64,000 nt of DNA, taken from positions 62,001 through 126,000 of the forward strand of contig WGMO01000004.1 in NCBI GenBank assembly GCA_016125075.1. Direction: 5' to 3'. Origin of the DNA: Terrimonas sp. GTDB taxonomy: Bacteria; Bacteroidota; Bacteroidia; Chitinophagales; Chitinophagaceae. The notes beneath the pieces are model-generated. The model ran no database searches. It had not been told where the DNA came from and saw nothing but the letters and a program-made list of their open reading frames with translations. A program made the position numbers and the translations under genes. Below, piece by piece: positions 41,870 through 50,671 of this stretch (positions within the stretch are counted from its first letter, which is position 1; each line of letters starts with the position of its first letter).

Positions 41870-44011
41870 TTATTTTTGATTTTCCGCCATTTTATTTTTT
41901 TCAATATCAGTCCCCAACCGTTGCAGGTAAGCAATAATGGCAATGATTTCCCGGTCAGCCGGCACATTGACACTATCCTTTGCCAGGTTGCCGGCAATCT
42001 GACCGGCCTGTTTCATCAAATCAATATTGGCAATCTTGTCATATCCCTTTTCATAGGGGACGCCCAATGTCTGCATCGCCCTGATTTTTGCAGGTGTCGT
42101 TGACGTATCAAGCACATTGTCGATCATAAATGAATAGCTGGGCATGATGGACCCTTCGGTTACCGCCTGCGGATCATCCATATGATTAAAGTGCCACAGA
42201 TCCGACTTCCGGTTATCCCCGGCACCTTCCCTCGCAAGGTCGGGCCCGGTTCTTTTTGACCCCCATTGAAAAGGATGGTCATACACGAATTCGCCGGCCT
42301 TTGAATACTCACCATACCTTTCAGTTTCTGAACGGAAGGGTCGTATCATTTGGGAATGACAGGTATAGCAGCCTTCCCGCACATAAATATCCCTTCCCTG
42401 CAATTCAAGTGGCGTATAGGGCTTAACACTGGAGATAGTTGGAATATTTGATTTGACAAGGAAAGTGGGTACCATTTCTACAATACCACCGATCAGTATC
42501 ACGACCAGTGATAAGAGCAGGAACTGAACCGGTTTGCGCTCGATCCACCTGTGCCAGTGTTCCCCTTCATGCTTGTGGTATTCTTTTTCCAGAGCAGGCG
42601 CTTCTGCCTCTTCATTCGCAACCAGTTTTCCTTTTGCTATTGTCTTAAACAGGTTGTACATCATGATCAGGGCACCGATCAGGAATAAAGCCCCACCGAA
42701 TGAACGGGTAGCGAGGAAAGGTTTGAGATAAGTAACTGTTTCCACAAATTGCGGGTACACCAGTTTTCCATTATCGTTAAACTGTTTCCACATGGAAGCC
42801 TGTGTAAATCCGGCCCAATACATGGGGATGGCATAAAAAAGGATACCCAGCGTGGCAATCCAGAAATGGATATTGGCCAGTTTCTTTGAATAAAGGTCTG
42901 TCTTAAAAATCCTTGGTATCAGCCAATACAGGATACCAAATGTGAGCATCCCGTTCCAGCCGAGGCCACCCACATGCACGTGGGCAATGGTCCAATCGGT
43001 AAAGTGACTGATCGCGTTGATTGTTTTCAGTGAAAGCATCGGTCCTTCAAAAGTTGCCATACCATATGCAGTCACTGCCACTACCATGAACTTGAGGATC
43101 ACATCTTCCCGTACACGGTCCCAGGCACCCCTTAATGTCAGTAACCCGTTGATCATACCGCCCCAGCTGGGAAAGATAAGCGTAAAGGAAAAAACTATTC
43201 CCAGGGATTGCGCCCAGTTAGGCAGCGCAGAGTATAGCAAATGGTGGGGGCCCGCCCATATATAGATAAATATCAATGCCCAGAAATGAATGATGGAGAG
43301 CTTATAGGAATAAACAGGGCGATTAGCTGCCTTGGGCAAAAAATAATACATCAACCCGAGGTAGGGTGTTGTCAGGAAAAATGCAACTGCGTTATGTCCA
43401 TACCACCATTGCACCAGTGCATCCTGAACCCCTGCATACCATGAATAGCTTTTCAGGAAACTGATGGGTAGCTCAAAGGAATTGACAATATGCAGGACGG
43501 CAACCGTTACGAATGTGGCGATGTAAAACCAGATTGCGACATACAAATGCCTTTCGCGGCGTTTTAATATGGTGGCAAACATGTTCCATCCAAACACCAC
43601 CCATATGATGGCAATGGCTATATCAATGGGCCATTCCAGCTCGGCATATTCCTTGCTGGTTGTGATCCCCAGGGGCAGGGTTATGGCGGCGGCAACAATA
43701 ATCAGTTGCCATCCCCAGAAATGGATCTTACTCAGCCAGTCGCTGGCCATCCTGGTTTTCAGCAAACGCTGCAGCGAATAGTATACCCCCATGAAAATGC
43801 CGTTTCCGACAAAGGCGAAGATCACTGCATTTGTATGAAGGGGTCTGATCCTTCCAAAATTGAACCAGGGCTGGATATTCAATTCTTTGGGAAACACCAG
43901 TTCAAGGGCGATCCAAAGACCAACCAGCATACCAACTACCCCCCATATGATTGTGGCAATGGCAAAATTGCGCACGATCTTATTGTCATAACTAAACTTT
44001 TCCAGTTGCAT
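41870..44011 (-). CDS. ccoNO: Fused cbb3 oxidase subunits I and II (CcoNO)
   Basis: A 713-residue fusion. Residues 1 to about 465 are CcoN, the catalytic heme-copper subunit with about 12 helices; the metal-ligand regions WYGHNAVAFFL, AGPHHLLYSALP and AHVHVGGLGWNG are visible. After an acidic/His-rich linker (HKHEGEHWHRW) a single helix leads to the CcoO monoheme cytochrome c domain (GCYTCHSQMIRP). Oxygen is reduced here to water with proton pumping. It lies 5 nt upstream of ccoQ and 19 nt downstream of ccoS. Confidence 0.96.
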   Translation of the reverse strand: MQLEKFSYDNKIVRNFAIATIIWGVVGMLVGLWIALELVFPKELNIQPWFNFGRIRPLHTNAVIFAFVGNGIFMGVYYSLQRLLKTRMASDWLSKIHFWGWQLIIVAAAITLPLGITTSKEYAELEWPIDIAIAIIWVVFGWNMFATILKRRERHLYVAIWFYIATFVTVAVLHIVNSFELPISFLKSYSWYAGVQDALVQWWYGHNAVAFFLTTPYLGLMYYFLPKAANRPVYSYKLSIIHFWALIFIYIWAGPHHLLYSALPNWAQSLGIVFSFTLIFPSWGGMINGLLTLRGAWDRVREDVILKFMVVAVTAYGMATFEGPMLSLKTINAISHFTDWTIAHVHVGGLGWNGMLTFGILYWLIPRIFKTDLYSKKLANIHFWIATLGILFYAIPMYWAGFTQASMWKQFNDNGKLVYPQFVETVTYLKPFLATRSFGGALFLIGALIMMYNLFKTIAKGKLVANEEAEAPALEKEYHKHEGEHWHRWIERKPVQFLLLSLVVILIGGIVEMVPTFLVKSNIPTISSVKPYTPLELQGRDIYVREGCYTCHSQMIRPFRSETERYGEYSKAGEFVYDHPFQWGSKRTGPDLAREGAGDNRKSDLWHFNHMDDPQAVTEGSIMPSYSFMIDNVLDTSTTPAKIRAMQTLGVPYEKGYDKIANIDLMKQAGQIAGNLAKDSVNVPADREIIAIIAYLQRLGTDIEKNKMAENQK

Positions 44012-44030
44012 GAATTATGATTGTTTTGGT

Positions 44031-44198
44031 TTATGAAATTGTATCATCAGATTTTTTGGGATTATCATCGAAGAGCATTCTTACAGAGGGAGTATAATCA
44101 TCGTCGTATTGACCCTTTTTTACAGACCAGATAAAGGCAATCAGGAAAATACCTGCCACAATAACACTTAAGGCGATAAGAATGACTAATACGCTCAT
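44031..44198 (-). CDS. ccoS: cbb3 oxidase assembly protein CcoS
   Basis: A 55-residue protein not easily found because of its size: one N-terminal helix (VLVILIALSVIVAGIFLIAFIW) followed by a cytoplasmic tail with GQYDDDYTPSVRMLFDD, the typical CcoS pattern. It starts with ATG at 44198 and ends with TAA at 44031, 19 nt upstream of ccoNO. CcoS is needed for heme and copper insertion into the cbb3 complex. A -7 element lies at 44219-44226 and an FNR-like site further upstream. Confidence 0.88.
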   Translation of the reverse strand: MSVLVILIALSVIVAGIFLIAFIWSVKKGQYDDDYTPSVRMLFDDNPKKSDDTIS

Positions 44199-44218
44199 TT
44201 TCAATTTTCAATTGGCTA

Positions 44219-44226
44219 CAAATGTA
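44219..44226 (-). promoter_or_regulatory. -7 element upstream of ccoS
   Basis: TACATTTG on the minus strand matches TAnnTTTG and lies 20 nt before the ccoS ATG. There is no TTTG at the normal upstream spacing, as expected for an activator-dependent promoter. Confidence 0.45.
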
Positions 44227-44268
44227 TTAGGGCTGTAAATGGCCATTTATGACAATAGTCAGATAAAA

Positions 44269-44295
44269 GGTTGAGGATTATCAATCAAATCAACC
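44269..44295. promoter_or_regulatory. FNR/CRP-like dyad upstream of ccoS
   Basis: TTGAG-N4-ATCAA at 44271-44284 differs from the FNR consensus TTGAT-N4-ATCAA at one base. A wider dyad GGTTGA (44269-44274) and TCAACC (44290-44295) overlaps it. The site centre lies about 60 nt upstream of the expected ccoS transcription start, the classic activator position. Confidence 0.45.
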
Positions 44296-44329
44296 ATTTT
44301 TGCATGTGCAGACAGGCTAATTGGGAAAA

Positions 44330-44638
44330 ATGATAAAAAAAATATTGGCAATACTTTTAATGGTAACAGGCCTGGCAGCCGTGGGTCATTGGATATTATT
44401 TAGTGTTCAAAACCAAAAAAAGTACCCCGATTTTGAAATGTTCAAATCAGGTTATGTGAACAGCCTTCCCTCATTTCTTCAACCTCTATTTAAAAACCCG
44501 GTCTTTTCGACATTTACCTTGTTATCAATTTTCCTTGTAGCGGGTCTGCTTTTTTTAAATGAAAAGAAAAGAGGATATAAAATTGCCGGGTATTGCTGCC
44601 TTTTCATGGCGGGCTGGCAGTTATTCTCATTAATGTGA
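44330..44638 (+). CDS. Small hypothetical membrane protein within the oxidase region
   Basis: A 102-residue protein with three hydrophobic helices (KKILAILLMVTGLAAV, FTLLSIFLVAGLLFL, AGYCCLFMAGWQLFSL) and no recognised motif. It is the only plus-strand gene inside the 26-kb respiratory block, divergent from ccoS and convergent with the copper ATPase gene (6 nt between stops). The ATG at 44330 is preferred over the TTG at 44321. Function unknown. Confidence 0.6.
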   Translation: MIKKILAILLMVTGLAAVGHWILFSVQNQKKYPDFEMFKSGYVNSLPSFLQPLFKNPVFSTFTLLSIFLVAGLLFLNEKKRGYKIAGYCCLFMAGWQLFSLM

Positions 44639-44644
44639 GAAATA

Positions 44645-47089
44645 CTAAAGCCCCTTTCTTTTTGCCGAGAAAGAGGAAGCAATCGTTACAAAAGTGACAA
44701 TACTGATTGAACTGATCGGCATGAGGATGGCTGCCACCAGCGGTGAAAGGGAAGCCTGAACAGCAAAACTCAATCCCACGATATTGTAAAGGATGGAAAT
44801 AATGAAACTGGTCATAACGATTTGTTTGCCGGATTGGGCATACCGGATAAAGGCATCCATCCTGCCGATCTGGCTGCTATCCAGGATCGCATCACTGGCC
44901 GGGGTGAACTGGCTGCTGTTTTCAGTAACTGCAATTCCGGCATCACTTTGTTTCAGGGCACCGGCATCATTGAGCCCGTCTCCCAGCATCAGGACCCTAC
45001 TTGTCTGTTGTTGCAATGACTGGATATAATCCAGTTTATCCTGTGGAGACTGATTAAAGAGGAGCGAGGCCTCTTGGCCGAAAATCCGTCGGAGATTCAT
45101 TTTTTCGGAAGGATTATCCCCTGATAATACATGCAGCCGGAACCGTCTTTTTTCAAGCTGTTCCGCCATTTGGTGAATCCCATCCCGGTAGCGGTTGTTG
45201 ATGGTGAAACACCCCCTTATCTGCCCTTCAATAGAGATCCATACTTCTGTCATATCACCCGGCGCATCCTGCTCCTCTCCCCTGATATAAGCACCTGAAC
45301 CGATACGAACCTTTTTCCCGTTGACGACTCCTTCAATTCCTTTTCCTGCTTTTTCAGCAAACCCGGTTACCGGAAGTGGCTCAACCTTGTTTTTTAATAA
45401 ATCCCTGGTTAGGAGCCGGCTCAGGGGATGTACGGATTGTTTGCTCAGCGAATAAACAGCCTGTTCTTCTTCGGGTTTCAGGATTTCGCCCTGAAACCTA
45501 ACAGATGCTTCTGAAGTATGCGTCAGGGTTCCGGTTTTATCAAAAACAATGGTATTGATTTTTGCCAGGGTTTCAATCACACTGGCATTTTTCAGATACA
45601 GCTTATTCCGGCCATATATCCGGAGCATATTTCCATAGGTGAATGTTGCTGCGAGCAGTAAGAAACAGGGACAGGCTACGATCAGTGCTGCGGTGACAGC
45701 GGGCAGTAATTTTGAGGAATCCATCCGCCACCAGTACAAAGCTGTAATAGCAGCCACAGCAAAAAGTCCAAGAGTAAAATATTTGCTCCAGGGATGAATA
45801 AAGGATTTTTCAACATTTTTATTGTTTTCAAAAACCTCGTTATTGTTCCACAATTGTGTGATATAACTCTGCGAGACCGGGTGAACCACTTCCAATTCTA
45901 TGGAACCTCCCATTTGCCGGGCCCCTGCATATATCAATTCCCCTTTTCTTTTTTCCACAAGGCTGTTTTCGCCGGAAACAAAACTATAATCGATGCTGGC
46001 CTCGCCTTTCATCAGTACCGCATCGGCCGGAATCATTTCACTGCCCCTTACCAAAATGCGGTCTCCTTTTTTGAGTTCGTTGATGGTAACTGCAGACTCT
46101 TCCTGGCCATTGACCCGGGTCACACCCAACGGGAAATAAGATTTATAATCCCGGTCGAATGAGAATGAATCATAGGTCTTATCCTGGAACCAACGCCCGA
46201 CCAGCATAAATAAAACGATACCCGATAAAGAGTCAAAGTATCCCGGTCCTGTGCCTGATACCACCTCGTACAGGCTACGGGCAAAGGTCACCGCCAATGC
46301 CAGGGCGATCGGGGCATCAATATTCAGCCAGCGTTGCCGGATCCCTTTCCAGGCGGAAACAAAAAACTCAGCTGCGCTGTAAAAGATTACCGGCAATGAT
46401 AAAAAAAGGCTGAGATAGGTGAAGATTACCCGGAGATATCCCTCATCGATATGGCCGGATGAAAAATATTCCGGGAAACTCAGCATCATGATATTGCTGA
46501 AACAGAATCCTGCAACGCCGATCTTAAATATTTTTTGCCGGTTAACCTTTTTGGTTATTTTCTTTTCATTACTATCGAAACTGATATAGGGTTCATATCC
46601 AATAAATGCCAGCAGCTCCACCACTTTGCGTAAGGAAGTGAGGGAAGGATCATAAGCGACAAAAATCTCTTTGCGCTGGAAATTTGTTTTGGCATAGAGT
46701 ATCCCTTTCTGAAGGGTATGGAGATTTTCCAGCAGCCAGATACAGGAGGCGCAGTGCATCTGGGGAAGATAAAAGTTGACATGGGTTTGTTTTTCATCGG
46801 AAAACCTTACCAGTTTCCCTTGAATATCCGGGTTCTCCAGGTAGGCGTACTTATCGGTGGTGAATTTGCCTTTGACTTTTATTCCCGGGGTATTACTGAG
46901 ATCATAATAATTACAAAGGCCATTTTCCTGCAGGAGTTCAAAGACAAATTTGCATCCTTCACAACAGAAGTATTTATCCTCCGAACAAATGGAATGGTCA
47001 CAGCTTTCTCCGCAGTGGTAGCAATGCGTATCTTCTTTGATAACAGGCTTAAACTGTTTGACTGGTTTTATCGTTTCAATCGTCTCCAT
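44645..47089 (-). CDS. Copper-transporting P-type ATPase (CcoI/FixI type)
   Basis: An 814-residue inner-membrane ATPase. Residues about 20-62 form a Cys-rich domain (CYHCGESCDHSIC ... FCCEGC), followed by an HMA domain with the MHCASCIW metal-binding Cys pair. Six to eight helices include the CPC permeation motif (IVACPCFLLLA); DKTGTLT is the phosphorylation site and GDGLNDAGALK the hinge. The N-terminal extension and gene position identify the CcoI group, which delivers copper to cbb3 oxidase. It may be monocistronic; upstream is a 160-nt gap with a CCGTAATACGG palindrome (47095-47105). Confidence 0.9.
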   Translation of the reverse strand: METIETIKPVKQFKPVIKEDTHCYHCGESCDHSICSEDKYFCCEGCKFVFELLQENGLCNYYDLSNTPGIKVKGKFTTDKYAYLENPDIQGKLVRFSDEKQTHVNFYLPQMHCASCIWLLENLHTLQKGILYAKTNFQRKEIFVAYDPSLTSLRKVVELLAFIGYEPYISFDSNEKKITKKVNRQKIFKIGVAGFCFSNIMMLSFPEYFSSGHIDEGYLRVIFTYLSLFLSLPVIFYSAAEFFVSAWKGIRQRWLNIDAPIALALAVTFARSLYEVVSGTGPGYFDSLSGIVLFMLVGRWFQDKTYDSFSFDRDYKSYFPLGVTRVNGQEESAVTINELKKGDRILVRGSEMIPADAVLMKGEASIDYSFVSGENSLVEKRKGELIYAGARQMGGSIELEVVHPVSQSYITQLWNNNEVFENNKNVEKSFIHPWSKYFTLGLFAVAAITALYWWRMDSSKLLPAVTAALIVACPCFLLLAATFTYGNMLRIYGRNKLYLKNASVIETLAKINTIVFDKTGTLTHTSEASVRFQGEILKPEEEQAVYSLSKQSVHPLSRLLTRDLLKNKVEPLPVTGFAEKAGKGIEGVVNGKKVRIGSGAYIRGEEQDAPGDMTEVWISIEGQIRGCFTINNRYRDGIHQMAEQLEKRRFRLHVLSGDNPSEKMNLRRIFGQEASLLFNQSPQDKLDYIQSLQQQTSRVLMLGDGLNDAGALKQSDAGIAVTENSSQFTPASDAILDSSQIGRMDAFIRYAQSGKQIVMTSFIISILYNIVGLSFAVQASLSPLVAAILMPISSISIVTFVTIASSFSAKRKGL

Positions 47090-47249
47090 TTTCGCCGTAA
47101 TACGGGAAGGAACAAAGATTGAGTTTTGGGGACAGGAGGGGCATGAGATGGATCAGGGATGGAATTGAGAAAGGTCAGGAATTGTGATGTTAATCCATCA
47201 GACAGGCAGTTAAAAAATACAAATCACAAAACAGCGGCATCAATATCAT

Positions 47250-47792
47250 TTACCCATAATACGGACTGATCATCCAGTACACGATAACCCCGGTAACCGC
47301 CACATAAAACCAGATAGGCCAGGTGATGCGGGCCAGTCGTTTATGATGAGGGTATTCGCCTATCAGTGCACGGTAGGCGGTAAAAAGTATAAAGGGCAGA
47401 ATGATCGCTGCCAGGGGAATATGGGTGAAAAGAATAATAAAATAGAAGATCCGGCTGATGCCCTCACCCCCATATTTTGTATCACCAGCCAGCAGGTGAT
47501 GCGCGATATAACTCACCAAAAATAATATCGAAAGCACCATGGCAGACAGCATCATCCTTTTGTGCAGGAGTTGTTTTTTACTTTTTATCGCCCATAAAGC
47601 TCCTAAAAGTAACAATGAAACACAACTATTGATGATGGCATTGATCCGGGCGAATACATGCACGTCAAATCCCGGGTCCAATTTTAACTGAAAACGCCCC
47701 AGCGCCACTACCGCAGCAAATACGATAATGGAGAAACTGATGATCAGGGTCCTTGCTTTCTTATCATTTTTTTTCCAGGCAGCTGCTAACAT
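47250..47792 (-). CDS. DUF420 (CtaM-like) membrane protein
   Basis: A 180-residue protein with about five transmembrane helices. It matches DUF420, which in Gram-positives is CtaM, needed for aa3 oxidase maturation. The conserved Tyr/His-containing helices (FLVSYIAHHLLAGDT, HKRLARITWPIWFYVAVTGVIVYWM) are visible. Its ATG overlaps the SCO1 stop by 1 nt (TAATG), so the two are translationally coupled. Confidence 0.85.
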   Translation of the reverse strand: MLAAAWKKNDKKARTLIISFSIIVFAAVVALGRFQLKLDPGFDVHVFARINAIINSCVSLLLLGALWAIKSKKQLLHKRMMLSAMVLSILFLVSYIAHHLLAGDTKYGGEGISRIFYFIILFTHIPLAAIILPFILFTAYRALIGEYPHHKRLARITWPIWFYVAVTGVIVYWMISPYYG

Positions 47793-48622
47793 TATCTTGG
47801 CGATTTTGATTTTCTCAATACAATTAAAAATATACCTAATCCTACCAGCGACAGTAAGAAAACAACTGCAATCAATTCCAGTTTACCCGAAAAGAAACTT
47901 TTTTCTGACCTGTCCTTTTCCAGGCTCAAAAAGACGATATCTTCCGCCAGTTTCGCCAGTTCAAGGGTATCCAGCCCGTTGTAGTAACCCCTGATCACAT
48001 GATTACCATCGATCAGCACGAACTTATCTGTATGGATAAAATTGGAATCCACGTTTTCCCCATCCACGGCAATCAGTTTCATTTCATTCAGGGAAAGGTC
48101 ATAGATCTGTTTCTTATCCCCGGTCAGTAACCACCACATCTGGGGATCGACCTGGAAACGGTCGGCCCATTTCTTCAATTGTTCCACACTATCCCGTTCC
48201 GGATCGATGCTGAAGGAGATAAAATGGATGAAATCGGGGGTGGTGTTCCCGACCCGTTGTGAATTATTAATGGACCGCTGGAGTTTACGCATGTTCACGG
48301 TCATGCCGGGGCAGATCGTGGGGCAATGCGTGAAGAAAAAATCGGCGACAACGATCTTGTTCAGTGTGTCTCCGTCATTGACATATTTCAGGTCACTCAG
48401 GGATACTTTCTTACCCAGTTGGTTGGTAAAAGTAAAATCCGGCACTTTATGCCAGAGGGTATCTGTGTACAATTTACCTTTCACCGTATCGGTTTCAACA
48501 GAATCGACATAATACCTGCGTGGCATTTGAACCGCCGTTTCACTTAATTTTTTTACGACAAGGTAACAGACCAGCGGGAGTACCAGCGCCAGTAATAATG
48601 CAAAAAAAGATTTCTTGTTCAC
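47792..48622 (-). CDS. SCO1/SenC family copper chaperone (GTG start)
   Basis: A 276-residue protein with an N-terminal helix, a thioredoxin-fold periplasmic domain and a second hydrophobic segment at the C-terminus (LIAVVFLLSLVGLGIFLIVL). The copper motif CPTIC and a distal His (NFIHTDKFVLID) are present, so it should deliver copper to the CuA site of oxidase subunit II. The start is GTG at 48622, because no ATG precedes the signal helix. A terminator separates it from the upstream oxidase genes. Confidence 0.9.
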   Translation of the reverse strand: MNKKSFFALLLALVLPLVCYLVVKKLSETAVQMPRRYYVDSVETDTVKGKLYTDTLWHKVPDFTFTNQLGKKVSLSDLKYVNDGDTLNKIVVADFFFTHCPTICPGMTVNMRKLQRSINNSQRVGNTTPDFIHFISFSIDPERDSVEQLKKWADRFQVDPQMWWLLTGDKKQIYDLSLNEMKLIAVDGENVDSNFIHTDKFVLIDGNHVIRGYYNGLDTLELAKLAEDIVFLSLEKDRSEKSFFSGKLELIAVVFLLSLVGLGIFLIVLRKSKSPR

Positions 48623-48639
48623 AATAACCGGTTTAAGCT

Positions 48640-48667
48640 AAAAAACCACTGCAGTGATGCAGTGGTT
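48640..48667 (-). terminator. Intrinsic terminator at the end of the act/cox operon
   Basis: On the minus strand AACCACTGCA and TGCAGTGGTT form a perfect 10-bp stem with a 4-nt loop, followed by TTTTTT. It lies about 40 nt downstream of the coxIV stop and just upstream of the SCO1 gene, so SCO1/DUF420 must use readthrough or a separate promoter. Confidence 0.8.
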
Positions 48668-48708
48668 CAGTATGATAAAAAATATTTCTTTCTATGCTAA
48701 ACACCACA

Positions 48709-49137
48709 TCATTCCTTCGCCGCCGGTTTATGTTCTACCGAAGTACTTTCCCGGAAATGAGAGTCATATTTGTTTCGCAGGTTCTTATATGAATTGCCAT
48801 CTATAAGGAAGGCTGTAATAAACCAGATAAACAACATCAGGGGCACCACGATGGTCATGATCATATTCCTGATCTCATCACCGAGGTGCATGAAAACAGA
48901 AACGATATAGTAGGCTTTGGCCAGTGTGAGGATACAAACCATCCCTTTAAACATCAGCACCAGCAGGTGGCTGGGGTTCTCTCCTTTATGTATCGTATAA
49001 ATCGTAAGACCGATGGCCAGTTCAAAGATCGTGATAACAGAAAGCAGGATCGTTGTTTTTCGTACCCTTCTTTTGAACTCAGCATCATCCGTGTGATGCT
49101 GAAAGGTCATTTCCGGGGACATGAGTTGTTGTTCCAT
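48709..49137 (-). CDS. Cytochrome c oxidase subunit IV family protein
   Basis: A 142-residue protein with three transmembrane helices (RKTTILLSVITIFELAIGLTIY, LMFKGMVCILTLAKAYYIVSVFMHL, IVVPLMLFIWFITAFLI). It matches the small prokaryotic COX4 (CtaF-like) subunit family associated with aa3 oxidases. Last gene of the act/cox operon before the terminator; 44 nt after the subunit III gene. Confidence 0.85.
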   Translation of the reverse strand: MEQQLMSPEMTFQHHTDDAEFKRRVRKTTILLSVITIFELAIGLTIYTIHKGENPSHLLVLMFKGMVCILTLAKAYYIVSVFMHLGDEIRNMIMTIVVPLMLFIWFITAFLIDGNSYKNLRNKYDSHFRESTSVEHKPAAKE

Positions 49138-49181
49138 CTCAAATAATTTCTTTTAATTAAATATGCTTTATAATTGGTTTC

Positions 49182-50054
49182 TTATATCAGGTAAAAACAA
49201 AGGAATACAAATACCCAAACCAGGTCCACAAAGTGCCAGTATAAACCGGCTTTTTCTATCATCAGGTAATGGCCTCTCCGGGCAAAAACGTCTTTTTGTG
49301 TCATGATCAGCATGATGATATTGATGATCACTCCGGAAAATACGTGGAAACCGTGGAAACCGGTAATGCCAAAGAAATAACCACCGAAAGCCACCGGGCC
49401 GGTTTGGCGAACGTGAAGTTCGGCCGTATTGACCATACCCAGGAGTTCTTCCTTGGGCAGGGATAATAAATGCGGTAAAGAATGAGAAGCATCATGTTCA
49501 TGGACAAGACGGGCTATTACCTGCGGGGTTGAATTCTTAAGTGCATCAATTGCTACAGAATGATCGACCAGCGGGCCCCAGGGATTGATACTGGTGGTTT
49601 GGGGTAATAGTTCGATATGACCGTTCACCAGCGCGGCATGTTCTCCGGTCAGCAGGTGTGTCCATTCCCAGGCCTGGCAGCTTAAGAAAGCCAGCCCCCC
49701 GATAATGGTCCAGAACAACCATTTCACGACTCCTTTTTTATCATTATTATGTCCGGCATGAACGGCCAGCACCATGGTCACCGAACTGATAATGAGGATA
49801 AAGGTCATCACACTCACAAAGGCCAGTGGCAGGTTGGCATGGCCTGCGCCTGGAAATGCATTGAACACCACATTGGGATCGGGCCAGAAGTTCTGAGAAA
49901 AACGTACTGTACCGTAAGAGATAAGGAATGCACCAAATGTAAAAGCATCACTCATCAGAAAGTACCACATCATGAGTTTTCCGTACTCAAGATTGAATGG
50001 GCTTTTGCCTCCACTCCACCATTTGGTCTGATGCACCGTTGCAGTTGAAGCCAT
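49182..50054 (-). CDS. Cytochrome c oxidase subunit III (long form)
   Basis: A 290-residue membrane protein with seven predicted helices. The family hallmarks are GTVRFSQNFWPDPN, HAGHNN and the C-terminal ITGFHGFHVFSGVIINI ... YWHFVDLVWVFVFLCFYL block. It carries an insertion of about 60 residues (HSLPHLLSLPKEELLGM region) between helices. Subunit III stabilises proton uptake by subunit I. Paired with a second, shorter subunit III gene 30 nt upstream. Confidence 0.92.
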   Translation of the reverse strand: MASTATVHQTKWWSGGKSPFNLEYGKLMMWYFLMSDAFTFGAFLISYGTVRFSQNFWPDPNVVFNAFPGAGHANLPLAFVSVMTFILIISSVTMVLAVHAGHNNDKKGVVKWLFWTIIGGLAFLSCQAWEWTHLLTGEHAALVNGHIELLPQTTSINPWGPLVDHSVAIDALKNSTPQVIARLVHEHDASHSLPHLLSLPKEELLGMVNTAELHVRQTGPVAFGGYFFGITGFHGFHVFSGVIINIIMLIMTQKDVFARRGHYLMIEKAGLYWHFVDLVWVFVFLCFYLI

Positions 50055-50084
50055 GTCGTCGTTTTAGGTTTTTATTTTATCGTT

Positions 50085-50654
50085 TTATCCGATCCAGATG
50101 AAGAATACCAGCAGGTAGATCCATAAGATATCTACAAAATGCCAGTATGTACTTGCCACCTCGACCGGTATGCTGCTGTAATTCTTATTTTTTCCAAAGA
50201 ACGCTTTCATAAACATTACTAATAATGCAATGACCCCGCCAATTACATGCAAGGCATGCAGGCCGGCAATCACGTACAGAAACTGTCCTGCGCCCGAGGA
50301 GCCCTTGAACTGTACTCCGCTATCCCATAATTGGTTAAACCCAATCCATTGTAAAATTACAAAGAGGGATCCAAGCACTACGGTAAAACCGATCAATAAC
50401 CGGTACCGTTTCATTTCCCTTTCCTTAAAAGAACGAACTGCCCATTGTACCGTCAGGCTGCTCAGCAGGATCACGGCTGTGGAATACCAAAAGGTCGTTG
50501 GCATTTTAATTTCCCGCCATGCCGCCTGGCTGCTCTTTACGATATACGCACTTGTCAAACCGGCAAACATCATCACGATACTGCCGATGGCCACCCACAA
50601 GGTAAATTTATGCGGGTGAATCTTCTTTTGTTGTTGTGTACTCACAATGTCCAT
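50085..50654 (-). CDS. Cytochrome c oxidase subunit III (short form)
   Basis: A 189-residue paralogue with five helices and the same C-terminal signature (GLHALHVIGGVIAL ... STYWHFVDILWIYLLVFF). Two consecutive subunit III genes of different length are typical of Bacteroidota aa3 operons. It starts 17 nt downstream of the ctaB stop. Confidence 0.92.
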   Translation of the reverse strand: MDIVSTQQQKKIHPHKFTLWVAIGSIVMMFAGLTSAYIVKSSQAAWREIKMPTTFWYSTAVILLSSLTVQWAVRSFKEREMKRYRLLIGFTVVLGSLFVILQWIGFNQLWDSGVQFKGSSGAGQFLYVIAGLHALHVIGGVIALLVMFMKAFFGKNKNYSSIPVEVASTYWHFVDILWIYLLVFFIWIG

Positions 50655-50671
50655 CTCACTTTTTATTTAAA

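Noticed and set aside
47095-47105. CCGTAATACGG palindrome upstream of the copper ATPase as a copper-responsive operator
   Set aside because: It is only 11 nt, lies inside the likely leader close to the start codon, and no copper-regulator gene is nearby to support the idea.
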